Shown piece by piece: positions 1 through 6,398 of a DNA stretch of 6,398 bases (its first letter is position 1; every line of letters starts with the position of its first letter). A program made the translations under genes and the position numbers. This stretch comes from Candidatus Hydrogenedentota bacterium (lineage in GTDB: Bacteria > Hydrogenedentota > Hydrogenedentia > Hydrogenedentiales > CAITNO01). The notes below the pieces were generated by a model. It ran no database searches, was not told the DNA's origin, and saw nothing but the letters and a program-made list of their open reading frames with translations. The stretch lies in NCBI GenBank assembly GCA_903922535.1, contig CAIXUF010001489.1:1-6398 (forward strand). Direction: 5' to 3'.

Positions 1-1
1 C

Positions 2-733
2 GCTCGGGCCGGGCTCATTTCGCCGGATGGCAAGACGATCCTGTATTTGAAAGACCGCCCCTACCTGCCCAAGGACAAGTCGTTCGACGCACTGGCGCAG
101 GGCTGGCTGTCCTGGGCCTCCGACGCGGGCTGCACCTACGACACGCTGGTCGAGTTGAACGCGGCCGACATCGAGCCGCAGGTGACCTGGGGCACCTCGC
201 CGGGGATGGTGACGGGCATCAGCGGCAGGACGTCGGTGCCGGCCGATCTGGCCGACGCCAACGCGAAGTTGTCCGCCGAAAAGGCGCTGCAGTACATGGG
301 GCTTGCCGGGGGCATGCCCATCACCGACATCGCCATCGACAAGATGTTCATCGGCTCCTGCACCAACGGGCGCATTGAGGATTTACGCGAGGCGGCGGCC
401 GTGGCCAAGGGCTACAAGAAGGCCGACTCCGTGGTCCTGGCGATGGTGGTGCCCGGTTCCTATTCCGTCAAGGAACAGGCGGAGAAGGAGGGGCTGGACA
501 AGATTTTTCTCGCGGCCGGATTTGAATGGCGCGAGCCGGGCTGCTCGATGTGCCTCGCGATGAACGACGACCGGCTCAATCCGGGCGAGCGCTGCGCGGC
601 CACGTCGAACCGGAATTTCGAGGGACGGCAGGGCAAGGGCGGGCGCACCCACCTGGTGAGTCCGGCCATGGCGGCCGCGGCGGCCATCGCGGGCACCTTT
701 GTTGACATTCGCACCTGGGCCTACAAGGACTAA
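2..733 (+). CDS. leuC: 3-isopropylmalate dehydratase large subunit LeuC (5' truncated by window edge)
   Basis: This is the large, iron-sulfur subunit of isopropylmalate isomerase, which with LeuD converts 2-isopropylmalate to 3-isopropylmalate in the cytoplasm during leucine biosynthesis. The frame is open from base 2, so the gene begins outside the window. About 243 C-terminal residues are visible, roughly half of the usual ~465. The [4Fe-4S] ligands of the aconitase superfamily are all present: the cysteine of GSCTNGR (359-361) and the two of PGCSMC (542-544 and 551-553). The nearby segments [27 protein letters not shown] and [11 protein letters not shown] match the bacterial LeuC active-site and C-terminal signature closely. 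The TTG at 47 is an internal leucine codon, not the start. leuD follows after 42 bases on the same strand. Homoaconitase and aconitase are less likely, because the split large/small arrangement and these motifs are LeuC-type. Confidence 0.97.
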   Translation, partial: ARAGLISPDGKTILYLKDRPYLPKDKSFDALAQGWLSWASDAGCTYDTLVELNAADIEPQVTWGTSPGMVTGISGRTSVPADLADANAKLSAEKALQYMGLAGGMPITDIAIDKMFIGSCTNGRIEDLREAAAVAKGYKKADSVVLAMVVPGSYSVKEQAEKEGLDKIFLAAGFEWREPGCSMCLAMNDDRLNPGERCAATSNRNFEGRQGKGGRTHLVSPAMAAAAAIAGTFVDIRTWAYKD

Positions 734-741
734 ACAGCACA

Positions 742-757
742 CCGGGCGCAGGCCCGG
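742..757 (+). other. GC-only intercistronic hairpin between leuC and leuD
   Basis: A perfect 6-bp stem (CCGGGC at 742-747 and GCCCGG at 752-757) encloses a 4-base loop, 6 bases before the GGAG ribosome binding site of leuD. No T-run follows it, so it is not a convincing terminator. It could stabilise the upstream message or modulate leuD translation; this role is inferred only from position. Confidence 0.4.
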
Positions 758-763
758 AAGAAT

Positions 764-767
764 GGAG
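764..767 (+). promoter_or_regulatory. leuD ribosome binding site
   Basis: GGAG lies 8 bases before the ATG at 776. This is ideal Shine-Dalgarno spacing and fixes the leuD start codon. Confidence 0.75.
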
Positions 768-775
768 ATAGCATC

Positions 776-1372
776 ATGGAACCCTTCAAGAAGCTGATCG
801 GCATTGTGGCCCCGTTGGACGCGCTGAACGTCGACACGGACCAGATCATCCCCAAACAGTACCTCAAGCGCATCGAGCGGACCGGCTACGGCGATGTGCT
901 GTTCTACGACTGGCGCTACCTGGATGATGGCAAGACGCCGAACCCGGACTTTGAGATGAACGCGCCGCGCTACACGGGCGCCAGCATTCTGCTGTCCAAG
1001 GACAACTTCGGCTGCGGCTCCTCGCGCGAGCATGCGCCGTGGGCGCTGAACGACTACGGCATCCGCTGCATCATCGCCACATCCTACGCGGACATTTTCT
1101 ACAACAACTGTTTCAACAACGGCATGCTGCCGATTAAGCTGGCGGCGGACGTGGTCGAGGCGCTGTTCAAGGAAGTGCGCGCCACGGAAGGCTATGCGCT
1201 GACCGTGGACCTGGAGGCGATGAAGATTGTGAAGCCCTGCGGCGGAACGATTGCCTTCGAACTGAATCCCTTCCTGCGCGAGCGGCTGCTCAACGGCTGG
1301 GACCAGATTGGCCTGACGCTGCTGAATGAGGACAAGATCTCCGCCTACGAAAAGGCTCACGGGATCGCCTGA
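776..1372 (+). CDS. leuD: 3-isopropylmalate dehydratase small subunit LeuD
   Basis: This is the small (swivel-domain) subunit of isopropylmalate isomerase, partner of LeuC in the second step of leucine biosynthesis. It has 198 residues, matching the ~200-residue bacterial form rather than the ~165-residue archaeal-type form. Visible signatures are [13 protein letters not shown] (residues 19-31), the substrate-recognition segment [15 protein letters not shown] (77-91) and [20 protein letters not shown] (101-120). The ATG is supported by a GGAG motif 8 bases upstream and by the typical N-terminus ([15 protein letters not shown]). It is very likely co-transcribed with leuC, 42 bases upstream, and its stop at 1370-1372 lies 23 bases before a strong stem-loop. 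No missing key residues or frameshifts were seen. Confidence 0.98.
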   Translation: MEPFKKLIGIVAPLDALNVDTDQIIPKQYLKRIERTGYGDVLFYDWRYLDDGKTPNPDFEMNAPRYTGASILLSKDNFGCGSSREHAPWALNDYGIRCIIATSYADIFYNNCFNNGMLPIKLAADVVEALFKEVRATEGYALTVDLEAMKIVKPCGGTIAFELNPFLRERLLNGWDQIGLTLLNEDKISAYEKAHGIA

Positions 1373-1395
1373 CCTATTACCGCCACAGAACGAAA

Positions 1396-1426
1396 CGCCC
1401 GGAAACAGCGTGGCTGTTTCCGGGCG
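1396..1426. terminator. Bidirectional intrinsic terminator between convergent leuD and DUF1186 gene
   Basis: A perfect 14-bp inverted repeat (CGCCCGGAAACAGC, 1396-1409; its complement at 1413-1426) encloses a 3-base loop. It sits 23 bases after the leuD stop and 20 bases after the stop of the minus-strand gene ending at 1447. The tails are only moderately T-rich: CTTTGCTGTT on the plus side and TTTCGTTCTG on the minus side. The very stable stem and its place between two converging genes make a shared terminator the natural reading. Confidence 0.8.
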
Positions 1427-1446
1427 CTTTGCTGTTCAGGGGTAGA

Positions 1447-2400
1447 TTATGGATTGGGCATCGGCGGGTTGTTGTCCATGCGGCCGCAGCATTTCTTGTG
1501 CTTCCTTCCGCTGCCGCAGGGGCAGGGATCATTGGGGCCGACCTTTGTTGCATCATTGCGGTAGGGGGCGTAGTCTTGTTGAAGGCCCGTGCCATAGCCT
1601 CTCATATCGTCCAGCACCGTGGCCGGCCGCCCCTCTTCGTAGTCTTTCCCATCCCAGTCATTCGTGAGGCGCTGCCATTCGGGCGCCTCCGCAGCCGCGT
1701 CGAAGACAAGTCCTTTGTGATAGCGGTTGGTGCGCTGCCGGCAGAGTTCCGCGCCGTCGTCCAGTATCTTCTCCACTTCCTCCAAAGAAATGAAGCATTC
1801 GTCCAGCAGTTCCTCCCGGAATGCCTCCCGAATCTCCTCCATCACCTCGGCGGGATAGAGGTCAACGGCCTCACAAACCAATCCGGCCCTGATCATTGAA
1901 TCCTTTTGCCGTTCCAGACGCGAATTGAAGAGTTCCTTGAAATAGGCCATGACTTCGTCGCGGGGGAGAATTCCCTCCAAGACCAGAATCTTCAAGGATT
2001 CCATGCCGGCATCACGCGCATACTCGTTGGCTGCGGTGTCTTCTATGAGCGCACGAATGGGGGCGGTGTCACCATCACAAACTGCGGCAAGTATCCTTCC
2101 CAAGTCCTGGGTGATCAGGTCGCCGAGGAATTCCTCCAGCAAGTCCGGCCTTATCCGGCAGAAACTGGCCACCGCCGCACAGGCGCTGGATTCCCGAAAC
2201 TGTGCCAGCAGAAAAAGTGCGCACAGATGGCCTTCGTAGCGGGTCTCATAGGCGTAGTATTCGGGACGTGCAGTCATCCGATCGAGAATCGCGATGAGAT
2301 GCGGGGTTATCTCTTCCTGCAGCGCCGCTGCCTCCGTGAGCGTTTGCCTGGAGAGCGGGGCTTCACTGTTCCATTCGTCAAGGATGTCCTGAATCGTCAT
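1447..2400 (-). CDS. DUF1186 family protein with C-terminal SEC-C zinc motif
   Basis: This is a soluble 317-residue protein of unknown biochemical role. Residues 1-230 are acidic and almost all helical, with repeat-like helical pairs resembling DUF1186 proteins. No signal peptide or membrane segment is visible. The C-terminus (about 287-305, [20 protein letters not shown]) is a textbook SEC-C zinc-binding motif with C293, C295, C304 and C305, the type found at the end of SecA and of many stand-alone proteins. In SecA the motif binds zinc and contacts SecB and ribosomes; what it contacts here is unknown. The ATG at 2398-2400 is preceded by GGGAGA (2407-2412) with 6-base spacing. The gene starts 39 bases after the upstream glycosyltransferase with no visible promoter in the gap, so it probably shares its transcript, and it ends just before the shared terminator. 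Confidence 0.85.
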   Translation of the reverse strand: MTIQDILDEWNSEAPLSRQTLTEAAALQEEITPHLIAILDRMTARPEYYAYETRYEGHLCALFLLAQFRESSACAAVASFCRIRPDLLEEFLGDLITQDLGRILAAVCDGDTAPIRALIEDTAANEYARDAGMESLKILVLEGILPRDEVMAYFKELFNSRLERQKDSMIRAGLVCEAVDLYPAEVMEEIREAFREELLDECFISLEEVEKILDDGAELCRQRTNRYHKGLVFDAAAEAPEWQRLTNDWDGKDYEEGRPATVLDDMRGYGTGLQQDYAPYRNDATKVGPNDPCPCGSGRKHKKCCGRMDNNPPMPNP

Positions 2401-2439
2401 GCTGGGTCTCCCGGTGTTGTTTGCGGCGCGGGCGGGTGT

Positions 2440-4596
2440 TCACCGACTCATGGCCGCATCTATTCTCCGTATACTGTTTGCCGCTTCGCGGTTACCCGGC
2501 TCTAAGCGGAGCGCAGCCTCAAAGTGCGGCCGGGCTTCCGCCAGATTTCCGCGGCGGGCCAGCAGGTTTGCAAGGTTAAGGTGCGGCTCCGCGTACTCGG
2601 CGTCACAGCGGATGGCCTCGCGCAGATGCTGTGCCGCGCCCTCGTAGTCGCCCTGGCCGGCGAGCACCGCGCCGAGGTTGTTGTGGGCCAGCGCGTAATC
2701 AGGGTTCAGTTCGAGGGCCCGGCGGAACTGGGCCAGTGCGCCGGGCTGGTTCCCCTGGCCGCCCAGGGCCAGTCCCAGATTGTTGCGGGATTCGGGGAAG
2801 TCGGGACAGGCAGCAATCGACTGGTTGAGCACGCCAACCGCCTCCGCGACAAGTCCGTGTTTCAGGAGCCGGTATCCCTGGCTGTTGAGCGCGCGGGCAT
2901 GACCGGGATTGATGCCGATGCGTTCGCCCCGGTATTCGGTCACGCCGGGATGCCAGGTCTTTTTGGCCAGCACGATGAATTCCATATCGATGTTCGGGCT
3001 GTGAAACAGCGGGTCGTTTCTGTCGTAGGGAACCTCAAAGGAGGCGATAATGCGGTAGTCGTCGTCAATCCAGGTCTGGGAAAGCGAGTTTTGGTACTCG
3101 CCATCGCGCAGCGCAATGAAATCGGGCCGGTAAAACTTAAGCATGTCGAGCAGGGAGCGTTGTTCGGGGGGATGGGTCCGGCTGAAATCGACCACTTTGC
3201 GGCTGCACAGGCCGGGCCAGTCGTAGACGATGCGGTGGGAATAGTAGCTGATATAGCCGAGCGGCTCGGCGCCAACGACCTCGTTCTTCTCCATGATGTG
3301 GCCGAGGAACAGACCGACCTGTTTGCGCACATGATTCTCGATCCGTTCCTGGATCGCCTTCTCGGTGGTGATGGTTTTGGGGAATACGACGGCAAAGACC
3401 GCGAGATAGGCCGCCGCAAAGAGGCACCATGCGGCGGTCCGCGCCCTTGGCGCCCGGAAGAGCGCACCCGCGGCCTGCAACCCCCGCGCGGACAGGAAAA
3501 TGGCCGCCGCGACAAAGGGGGAGAGGTACCAACTGAACACAAAGGCGACGCAGAAGATGTAGTAGGCGGCATAGACCGCCACAAACAGGATCACGGGAAG
3601 CCAGACCCACTGACGCCGGCGCAACGCCGCTCCGGCGCCAAGCACCGTCATGATGATCATGAAATTGCAGATCATGCCGTGGTCGTTGACAAGCGGCTGA
3701 TAAAAGGTGCCATGGCCCGCAAAGGAGGGCCCCAGCGGCTGGAAAACGGCTCCGTTCACGTAGGAACCGGTGATGCCGTCCCAGATCGCGCTCAGCACGA
3801 AGGAAGGGGTGCGGTGGAACTGGGGCCAGGTGGTCCACAGCGGATATCCCAACCCCTTTGCGATCATCGTGTTCGGGACCGGCGAACCGTAGTAACACGT
3901 TGTGAAGCCAATCCACGGCAGGTACACCGCGAGCGCGAGAACAACGACCACCGGCAGACGCCGGGGATAGAACAGCAGCGCGTAGATCCCGGCGATGACG
4001 GTCCAAAAGGCGAAGTCGGGCCGTGCCAGCATGCAAAAGCCGAGGGTAACGCCAAGCGCGGCCGGTTTTTCGGCGATGGCGAAATAGAGGGACATAAGCA
4101 GGATGAGCGTGGTCATCTGCGTTTCCATGCCCGCCATGCCCCAGAGAATCTGGTGGTGCTCGACGGCCAGGTAGCCCATGATCATGACTGCGAGGGGAGT
4201 CGGGAGTTTGATTTTCGGATGGATGGCGAGGGCCGTGGCGTAGAGCACGGTCAAACCGCCGGCCAGCGCAGAGACGATCTTGATGAACGACAGGCCGAAG
4301 CCCACCTTCAAGAGATCGCCCGTCAGGGGGACCAGCACACTTAGGGGGCTGGTGAAGCCGTGCAGCGGGCGCTCTCCCTCACCCAGCCAGTGGGTCAGAC
4401 CCAGCCCGTTGACGAAGTTTTCCGAATGAAGCACGGTGATGAGCGCGTCTTCCCAGTTGCGCCCGGTGTACGCCCAGAAGAAACACCGGAGCGCCACCGC
4501 GACGAGCGATAGAAACACCGCGAAACGCACCGTGATGTCGTTTTCGGGTGTGTCGAGCCCGTCGATGCGCAGCCAGCGCCGTAAGAATTGTTTCAT
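2440..4596 (-). CDS. GT-C family membrane glycosyltransferase with C-terminal TPR repeats
   Basis: This is a predicted polytopic membrane enzyme of 718 residues, likely moving a sugar from a lipid-linked donor to a substrate outside the cytoplasm. About ten membrane segments lie between residues 22 and 406. The first extracytoplasmic loop has GRNWEDALI (E49, D50), the place where GT-C enzymes keep their acidic catalytic motif, followed by a HGFTSPLSVL segment like the EGFTNPLW element of the 'DDAY' type. Other family-like marks are WGMAGMETQ (about 152-160), ARPDF (191-195) and YYGSPVPNTMIAKG (235-248). A soluble region (about 410-560) containing GYISYYSHRIVYDWPGL follows, then about four TPRs (566-702). 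The ATG at 4594-4596 overlaps the PIN-gene stop as ATGA and is preferred. An in-frame ATG at 4612-4614 would add six residues; neither has a strong ribosome binding site. A farther TTG (4714-4716) would only add residues read from PIN-gene sequence. Sugar and acceptor are unknown. Confidence 0.85.
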   Translation of the reverse strand: MKQFLRRWLRIDGLDTPENDITVRFAVFLSLVAVALRCFFWAYTGRNWEDALITVLHSENFVNGLGLTHWLGEGERPLHGFTSPLSVLVPLTGDLLKVGFGLSFIKIVSALAGGLTVLYATALAIHPKIKLPTPLAVMIMGYLAVEHHQILWGMAGMETQMTTLILLMSLYFAIAEKPAALGVTLGFCMLARPDFAFWTVIAGIYALLFYPRRLPVVVVLALAVYLPWIGFTTCYYGSPVPNTMIAKGLGYPLWTTWPQFHRTPSFVLSAIWDGITGSYVNGAVFQPLGPSFAGHGTFYQPLVNDHGMICNFMIIMTVLGAGAALRRRQWVWLPVILFVAVYAAYYIFCVAFVFSWYLSPFVAAAIFLSARGLQAAGALFRAPRARTAAWCLFAAAYLAVFAVVFPKTITTEKAIQERIENHVRKQVGLFLGHIMEKNEVVGAEPLGYISYYSHRIVYDWPGLCSRKVVDFSRTHPPEQRSLLDMLKFYRPDFIALRDGEYQNSLSQTWIDDDYRIIASFEVPYDRNDPLFHSPNIDMEFIVLAKKTWHPGVTEYRGERIGINPGHARALNSQGYRLLKHGLVAEAVGVLNQSIAACPDFPESRNNLGLALGGQGNQPGALAQFRRALELNPDYALAHNNLGAVLAGQGDYEGAAQHLREAIRCDAEYAEPHLNLANLLARRGNLAEARPHFEAALRLEPGNREAANSIRRIDAAMSR
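2490..2901 (-). repeat. Tandem TPR-coding repeats in the glycosyltransferase gene
   Basis: This part encodes residues about 566-702 of the glycosyltransferase: four consecutive 34-residue tetratricopeptide units. The recurring pattern is an alanine- and leucine-rich helix with NLG or NNLG, a GQG turn, a helix ending in an A-L/I pair, then P-D or P-G (for example ALELNPDYALAHNNLGAVLA). TPRs usually bind protein partners; the partner here is unknown. Edges are approximate. Confidence 0.85.
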
Positions 4597-5015
4597 GAGT
4601 GTGGTGGCATCCATGCGGGAATGACCTGCCGACCGTTGCGCCGGTATAGCAGAAAATCGCTGTCCAGTGTCAGAAGGATGCTCCCGGGATAGAGTTCGCT
4701 CATTCTGACGAGGCAAGCATCTGCAAGGGACATGGGAACATCGGCATATTTCTTCATCAGCCTCATCAGGGACTCAATGTGGTCGGCGGTTCGGAAAGGA
4801 AGCTCCAGTTCGCCCCGCCGTATCAGCTCCAGCGCATTGTGAACGCCGTGCCGTGTTGATTGCATCAGGAAGCACACTTCGGCCATGACCGGCTCGCACG
4901 TCAGTATTGGTGGAGCAATCTCGGCCAGCCTGGCTCTCGCCCACTGGTGGTAACGATCATGATGATTCAGTGCGGCCACAAGCGGCCCCGTGTCCACCAG
5001 CACGCCGTGAATCAT
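4593..5015 (-). CDS. PIN-domain toxin, VapC-type ribonuclease
   Basis: This is a predicted Mg-dependent endoribonuclease toxin of a type II toxin-antitoxin pair, 140 residues, the normal size for a PIN toxin. The full acidic set is visible: D8 in VLVDTGPLVAAL, E46 in CEPVMAEV, D99 in SLADACLV, and D118/D120 in LTLDSDF. The protein is therefore expected to be catalytically intact. The start is taken as the ATG at 5013-5015, which overlaps the antitoxin stop as ATGA. An in-frame ATG at 5093 would add 26 basic residues encoded by antitoxin sequence and lacking PIN similarity, so it is rejected. The stop TGA (4593-4595) overlaps the ATG of the next gene by the same ATGA arrangement, suggesting translational coupling through all three genes. 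The exact RNA target cannot be told from sequence. Confidence 0.9.
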   Translation of the reverse strand: MIHGVLVDTGPLVAALNHHDRYHQWARARLAEIAPPILTCEPVMAEVCFLMQSTRHGVHNALELIRRGELELPFRTADHIESLMRLMKKYADVPMSLADACLVRMSELYPGSILLTLDSDFLLYRRNGRQVIPAWMPPHS

Positions 5016-5266
5016 TTGCCGAAGCCGGCCATGTGGCTTTTTCCGAAGGAAAGGTCCTCGGGGCCTTCGACGCTTCCCACAAGCGATCCCCACCGTTCAA
5101 GACAGGACCCCGACTGGGGCTGGCCGGTCGCGGCGAGATGGGTTTTCAGCATGTCGCGCACAAAATCGGACTTGGTGGTGCCGCGCGCCTTTGCCGCGGC
5201 GGCCAGTTCGCGATCCAGTTCGGGCTGGAGCTTTATCGAAATGGTTTTCATGGTGGAGATTTTCAT
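5012..5266 (-). CDS. Ribbon-helix-helix (CopG/VapB-type) antitoxin
   Basis: This is the predicted antitoxin and autorepressor paired with the PIN toxin directly downstream. The 84-residue protein starts with a beta strand (MKTISIKLQP, residues 6-15) and two helices (about 16-28 and 31-45, with GTTKSDFVRDML), the ribbon-helix-helix DNA-binding fold. The tail (about 55-84), including GSVEGPEDLS and ending HMAGFGK, resembles the toxin-wrapping tails of antitoxins that go with PIN toxins. Start choice is uncertain. The ATG at 5264-5266 has a weak AGAG motif 7 bases upstream and lies about 11 bases after the predicted transcription start. The ATG at 5249-5251 gives the more family-like N-terminus MKTISIKL but has no ribosome binding site. 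The gene is the first after the promoter at 5284-5313, and its TGA overlaps the toxin ATG. Confidence 0.88.
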   Translation of the reverse strand: MKISTMKTISIKLQPELDRELAAAAKARGTTKSDFVRDMLKTHLAATGQPQSGSCLERWGSLVGSVEGPEDLSFGKSHMAGFGK

Positions 5267-5292
5267 ATTACCGCTCTGCCATTATTGTAATA
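5266..5292. promoter_or_regulatory. Candidate operator for antitoxin autoregulation
   Basis: On the minus strand, TATTAC (5287-5292) and GTAATA (5266-5271) form a 6-bp inverted repeat with a 15-base spacer, covering the -10 box and the start of the antitoxin gene. Inside it, ATTA-TTG-TAAT (5281-5291) is a smaller palindrome over the -10 box. Ribbon-helix-helix antitoxins commonly bind such repeats at their own promoter. The AT-rich repeats are short and could arise by chance. Confidence 0.35.
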
Positions 5293-5313
5293 CCAAACGA
5301 GGTCATGCGTCAA
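5284..5313 (-). promoter_or_regulatory. Sigma70-type promoter of the toxin-antitoxin operon
   Basis: On the minus strand, TTGACG (5308-5313) and TACAAT (5284-5289) each differ from the -35 and -10 consensus by one base and are 18 bases apart. The predicted start point is near 5277, about 11 bases before the first ATG of the antitoxin. This AT-rich patch stands out in a GC-rich window and lies in the only gap between the oxidoreductase and the antitoxin. Confidence 0.7.
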
Positions 5314-5331
5314 GTGGTGGTTCAGGCACGG

Positions 5332-6398
5332 CTAAGCATAACAGCGCACTTCAAATACGCGGGCAAGCGAATCCCCCTGTGTCTTGAGCACGCGCAGGCG
5401 CAACGCCGAAACGGACACGGACCCGAATGCGTGGAGAACGTGGCGGAGGCAGTTGTCTGTGTTGCGCGCCACCTCGTGCCATTCGCCGTTTACGAGAACT
5501 TCCACCGCGTAGTCGGCGATGGTTTCCGGCTGTGGACCGCGGGTTTGGGCGTTATAGGCACCATCCTCGCCGCTGAGGAACAGTCGGCGCTGGAGGGCGG
5601 TGTCGAAAGTGAATTGCACCTGGCGCAGCGTTTGGGGCTGGTCCCAGTCGAGACGCAGCCAGGGCTCCCCGTCGGCCATGGCCGCCTGCCACTGGTGTGA
5701 CTTGCCGTCTCCAATGTCGCGGTTCCAACCGTCGATCACTTGCATCGCCGCGCCGCTTTCGGTCTGGTGCGAACAGGTCACACGGGTCTTTCGCGCCAGG
5801 TCGTCCGGATCTTCGTTGGCGATGCTTAGCAGGGATTGATCATTTCGCAGCAACAACTGCTGAAGCTGGGCCATGCGGACGGGATCAGTGGCCACTTCCT
5901 TGGGCAGGAGCTCCCTCTGGGCGCAGAAGGCCGCGGTCGTGCCCACGGCCTGGCCAAGCGTGGAACAGGTGGCCATGACGCGGGTGGAGGTCAGGGCCAC
6001 GTGGGAGGCACTGAGGTTTCGCCCGGCCATGAACAGATTGGCGAGATCGGCGCTGTACAGGGACCGCAGCGGAATGGAATAGGGCTGTTTGAAGTGAATC
6101 TGCTGGCATGCGGGCAAATCGCGGCTGTCCATGCCGCCGGGCGGATGATCGTCCAGGGGCCAGCCACCGTAGGCGACGCGGTCCGGGAACAACTCGGCCC
6201 GCTCCAGTTCCTGCTGAACCAGGATATGCCCGCCGACAATACGGCGGCTTTCGCGCTTGCCGGGGAGCATCCCCACCCATTCCAGCGCCCAACGCTCCGA
6301 TTCGGGGTGCCGGCCGCTGTTCTTGATGTAATCCCACACGCCCATGAGGATGCGCAGCAGTTCGTGGCGGATGCGTCGGTTGTCCTTGATGGTGTCCA
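5332..6398 (-). CDS. FAD-dependent oxidoreductase with C-terminal discoidin-like domain (5' truncated by window edge)
   Basis: The frame is open to the right edge, so the N-terminus with the dinucleotide-binding GxGxxG motif lies outside. 354 residues are visible. The ATG at 6345 is internal: the 17 residues before it (ending IRHELLRIL) fit the family. Marks of the FAD_oxidored family are PGKRESRRIVGGHIL (visible residues about 45-59), YGGWPLDDHPPGG (76-88), QPYSIPLRSLYS (104-115) and the C-terminal flavin-binding stretch MAGRNLSASHVALTSTRVM with TLGQAVGTTAAF (123-157). Residues about 205-354 look like a discoidin (F5/8 type C) or similar beta-sandwich fold, with VIDGWNRD, WLRLDWDQPQTLRQVQFTFD and a final EVRCY; such domains often bind carbohydrate. 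Members are frequent in polysaccharide-degrading environmental bacteria. The substrate is unknown. Export cannot be judged without the N-terminus. No terminator is evident between its TAG stop and the antitoxin promoter. Confidence 0.85.
   Translation of the reverse strand, partial: DTIKDNRRIRHELLRILMGVWDYIKNSGRHPESERWALEWVGMLPGKRESRRIVGGHILVQQELERAELFPDRVAYGGWPLDDHPPGGMDSRDLPACQQIHFKQPYSIPLRSLYSADLANLFMAGRNLSASHVALTSTRVMATCSTLGQAVGTTAAFCAQRELLPKEVATDPVRMAQLQQLLLRNDQSLLSIANEDPDDLARKTRVTCSHQTESGAAMQVIDGWNRDIGDGKSHQWQAAMADGEPWLRLDWDQPQTLRQVQFTFDTALQRRLFLSGEDGAYNAQTRGPQPETIADYAVEVLVNGEWHEVARNTDNCLRHVLHAFGSVSVSALRLRVLKTQGDSLARVFEVRCYA

Noticed and set aside
47..733. Start of leuC at the TTG at 47
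   Set aside because: The frame stays open to base 2, and the residues before it ([15 protein letters not shown]) match the LeuC family, so the gene simply begins outside the window.
383..1360. A 325-residue open frame on the minus strand opposite leuC and leuD
   Set aside because: It lies opposite two unmistakable genes and crosses their boundary. Its product has no family-like motifs.
1429..2505. Several plus-strand open frames opposite the DUF1186 gene
   Set aside because: They are antisense to a gene with a clear SEC-C motif and a good ribosome binding site, and show no motifs of their own.
2524..4344. A 606-residue open frame on the plus strand opposite the glycosyltransferase
   Set aside because: Its product is rich in R, G, H and Q without any recognisable domain, and the opposite strand encodes clear membrane segments and TPRs. 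Long antisense frames are common in GC-rich DNA.
4597..4716. Extended start of the glycosyltransferase at a TTG (4714-4716)
   Set aside because: It would add 40 residues, mostly hydrophilic and read from the toxin gene in another frame. The ATGA overlap at 4593-4596 gives a far better start.
5016..5093. Extended start of the PIN toxin at 5093
   Set aside because: The added 26 residues are very basic, fall within the antitoxin coding sequence and precede the normal PIN N-terminus. The ATG at 5013-5015 overlaps the antitoxin stop.

Overview
The window comes from a GC-rich bacterial chromosome. The gene set includes a large FAD-dependent oxidoreductase ending in a discoidin-like domain, a GT-C glycosyltransferase carrying a TPR tail, and a DUF1186/SEC-C protein. 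This mix resembles environmental lineages such as Planctomycetes/Lentisphaerae-type or Hydrogenedentes-type bacteria. That placement is an inference from gene style; no rRNA or other firm marker is present.

The left part (1-1372, + strand) holds the 3' end of leuC followed by a complete leuD. These are the large and small subunits of 3-isopropylmalate dehydratase, which acts in leucine biosynthesis. A short GC-only hairpin lies between them, and a perfect 14-bp stem (1396-1426) lies just after leuD, where it can end transcription from both sides.

The rest (1447-6398) is entirely on the minus strand. Read in the direction of transcription, it holds: the 3' end of an FAD-dependent oxidoreductase (cut by the right edge, stop at 5332); a near-consensus sigma70-type promoter at 5284-5313; a ribbon-helix-helix antitoxin (5012-5266); a PIN-domain toxin (4593-5015); a GT-C membrane glycosyltransferase with TPRs (2440-4596); and a DUF1186 protein with a SEC-C zinc motif (1447-2400). 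Antitoxin and toxin overlap by ATGA, and toxin and glycosyltransferase overlap by ATGA again. The DUF1186 gene follows after 39 bases with a good ribosome binding site. The promoter in the 65-base gap could therefore drive a four-gene unit that ends at the bidirectional terminator.

The leu genes are ordinary. The most notable point is the seamless, doubly overlapping joining of a VapBC-type toxin-antitoxin pair to a surface-glycan type glycosyltransferase. There is no stretch over 300 bases without a gene. No tRNA, rRNA, CRISPR array or insertion sequence was seen.
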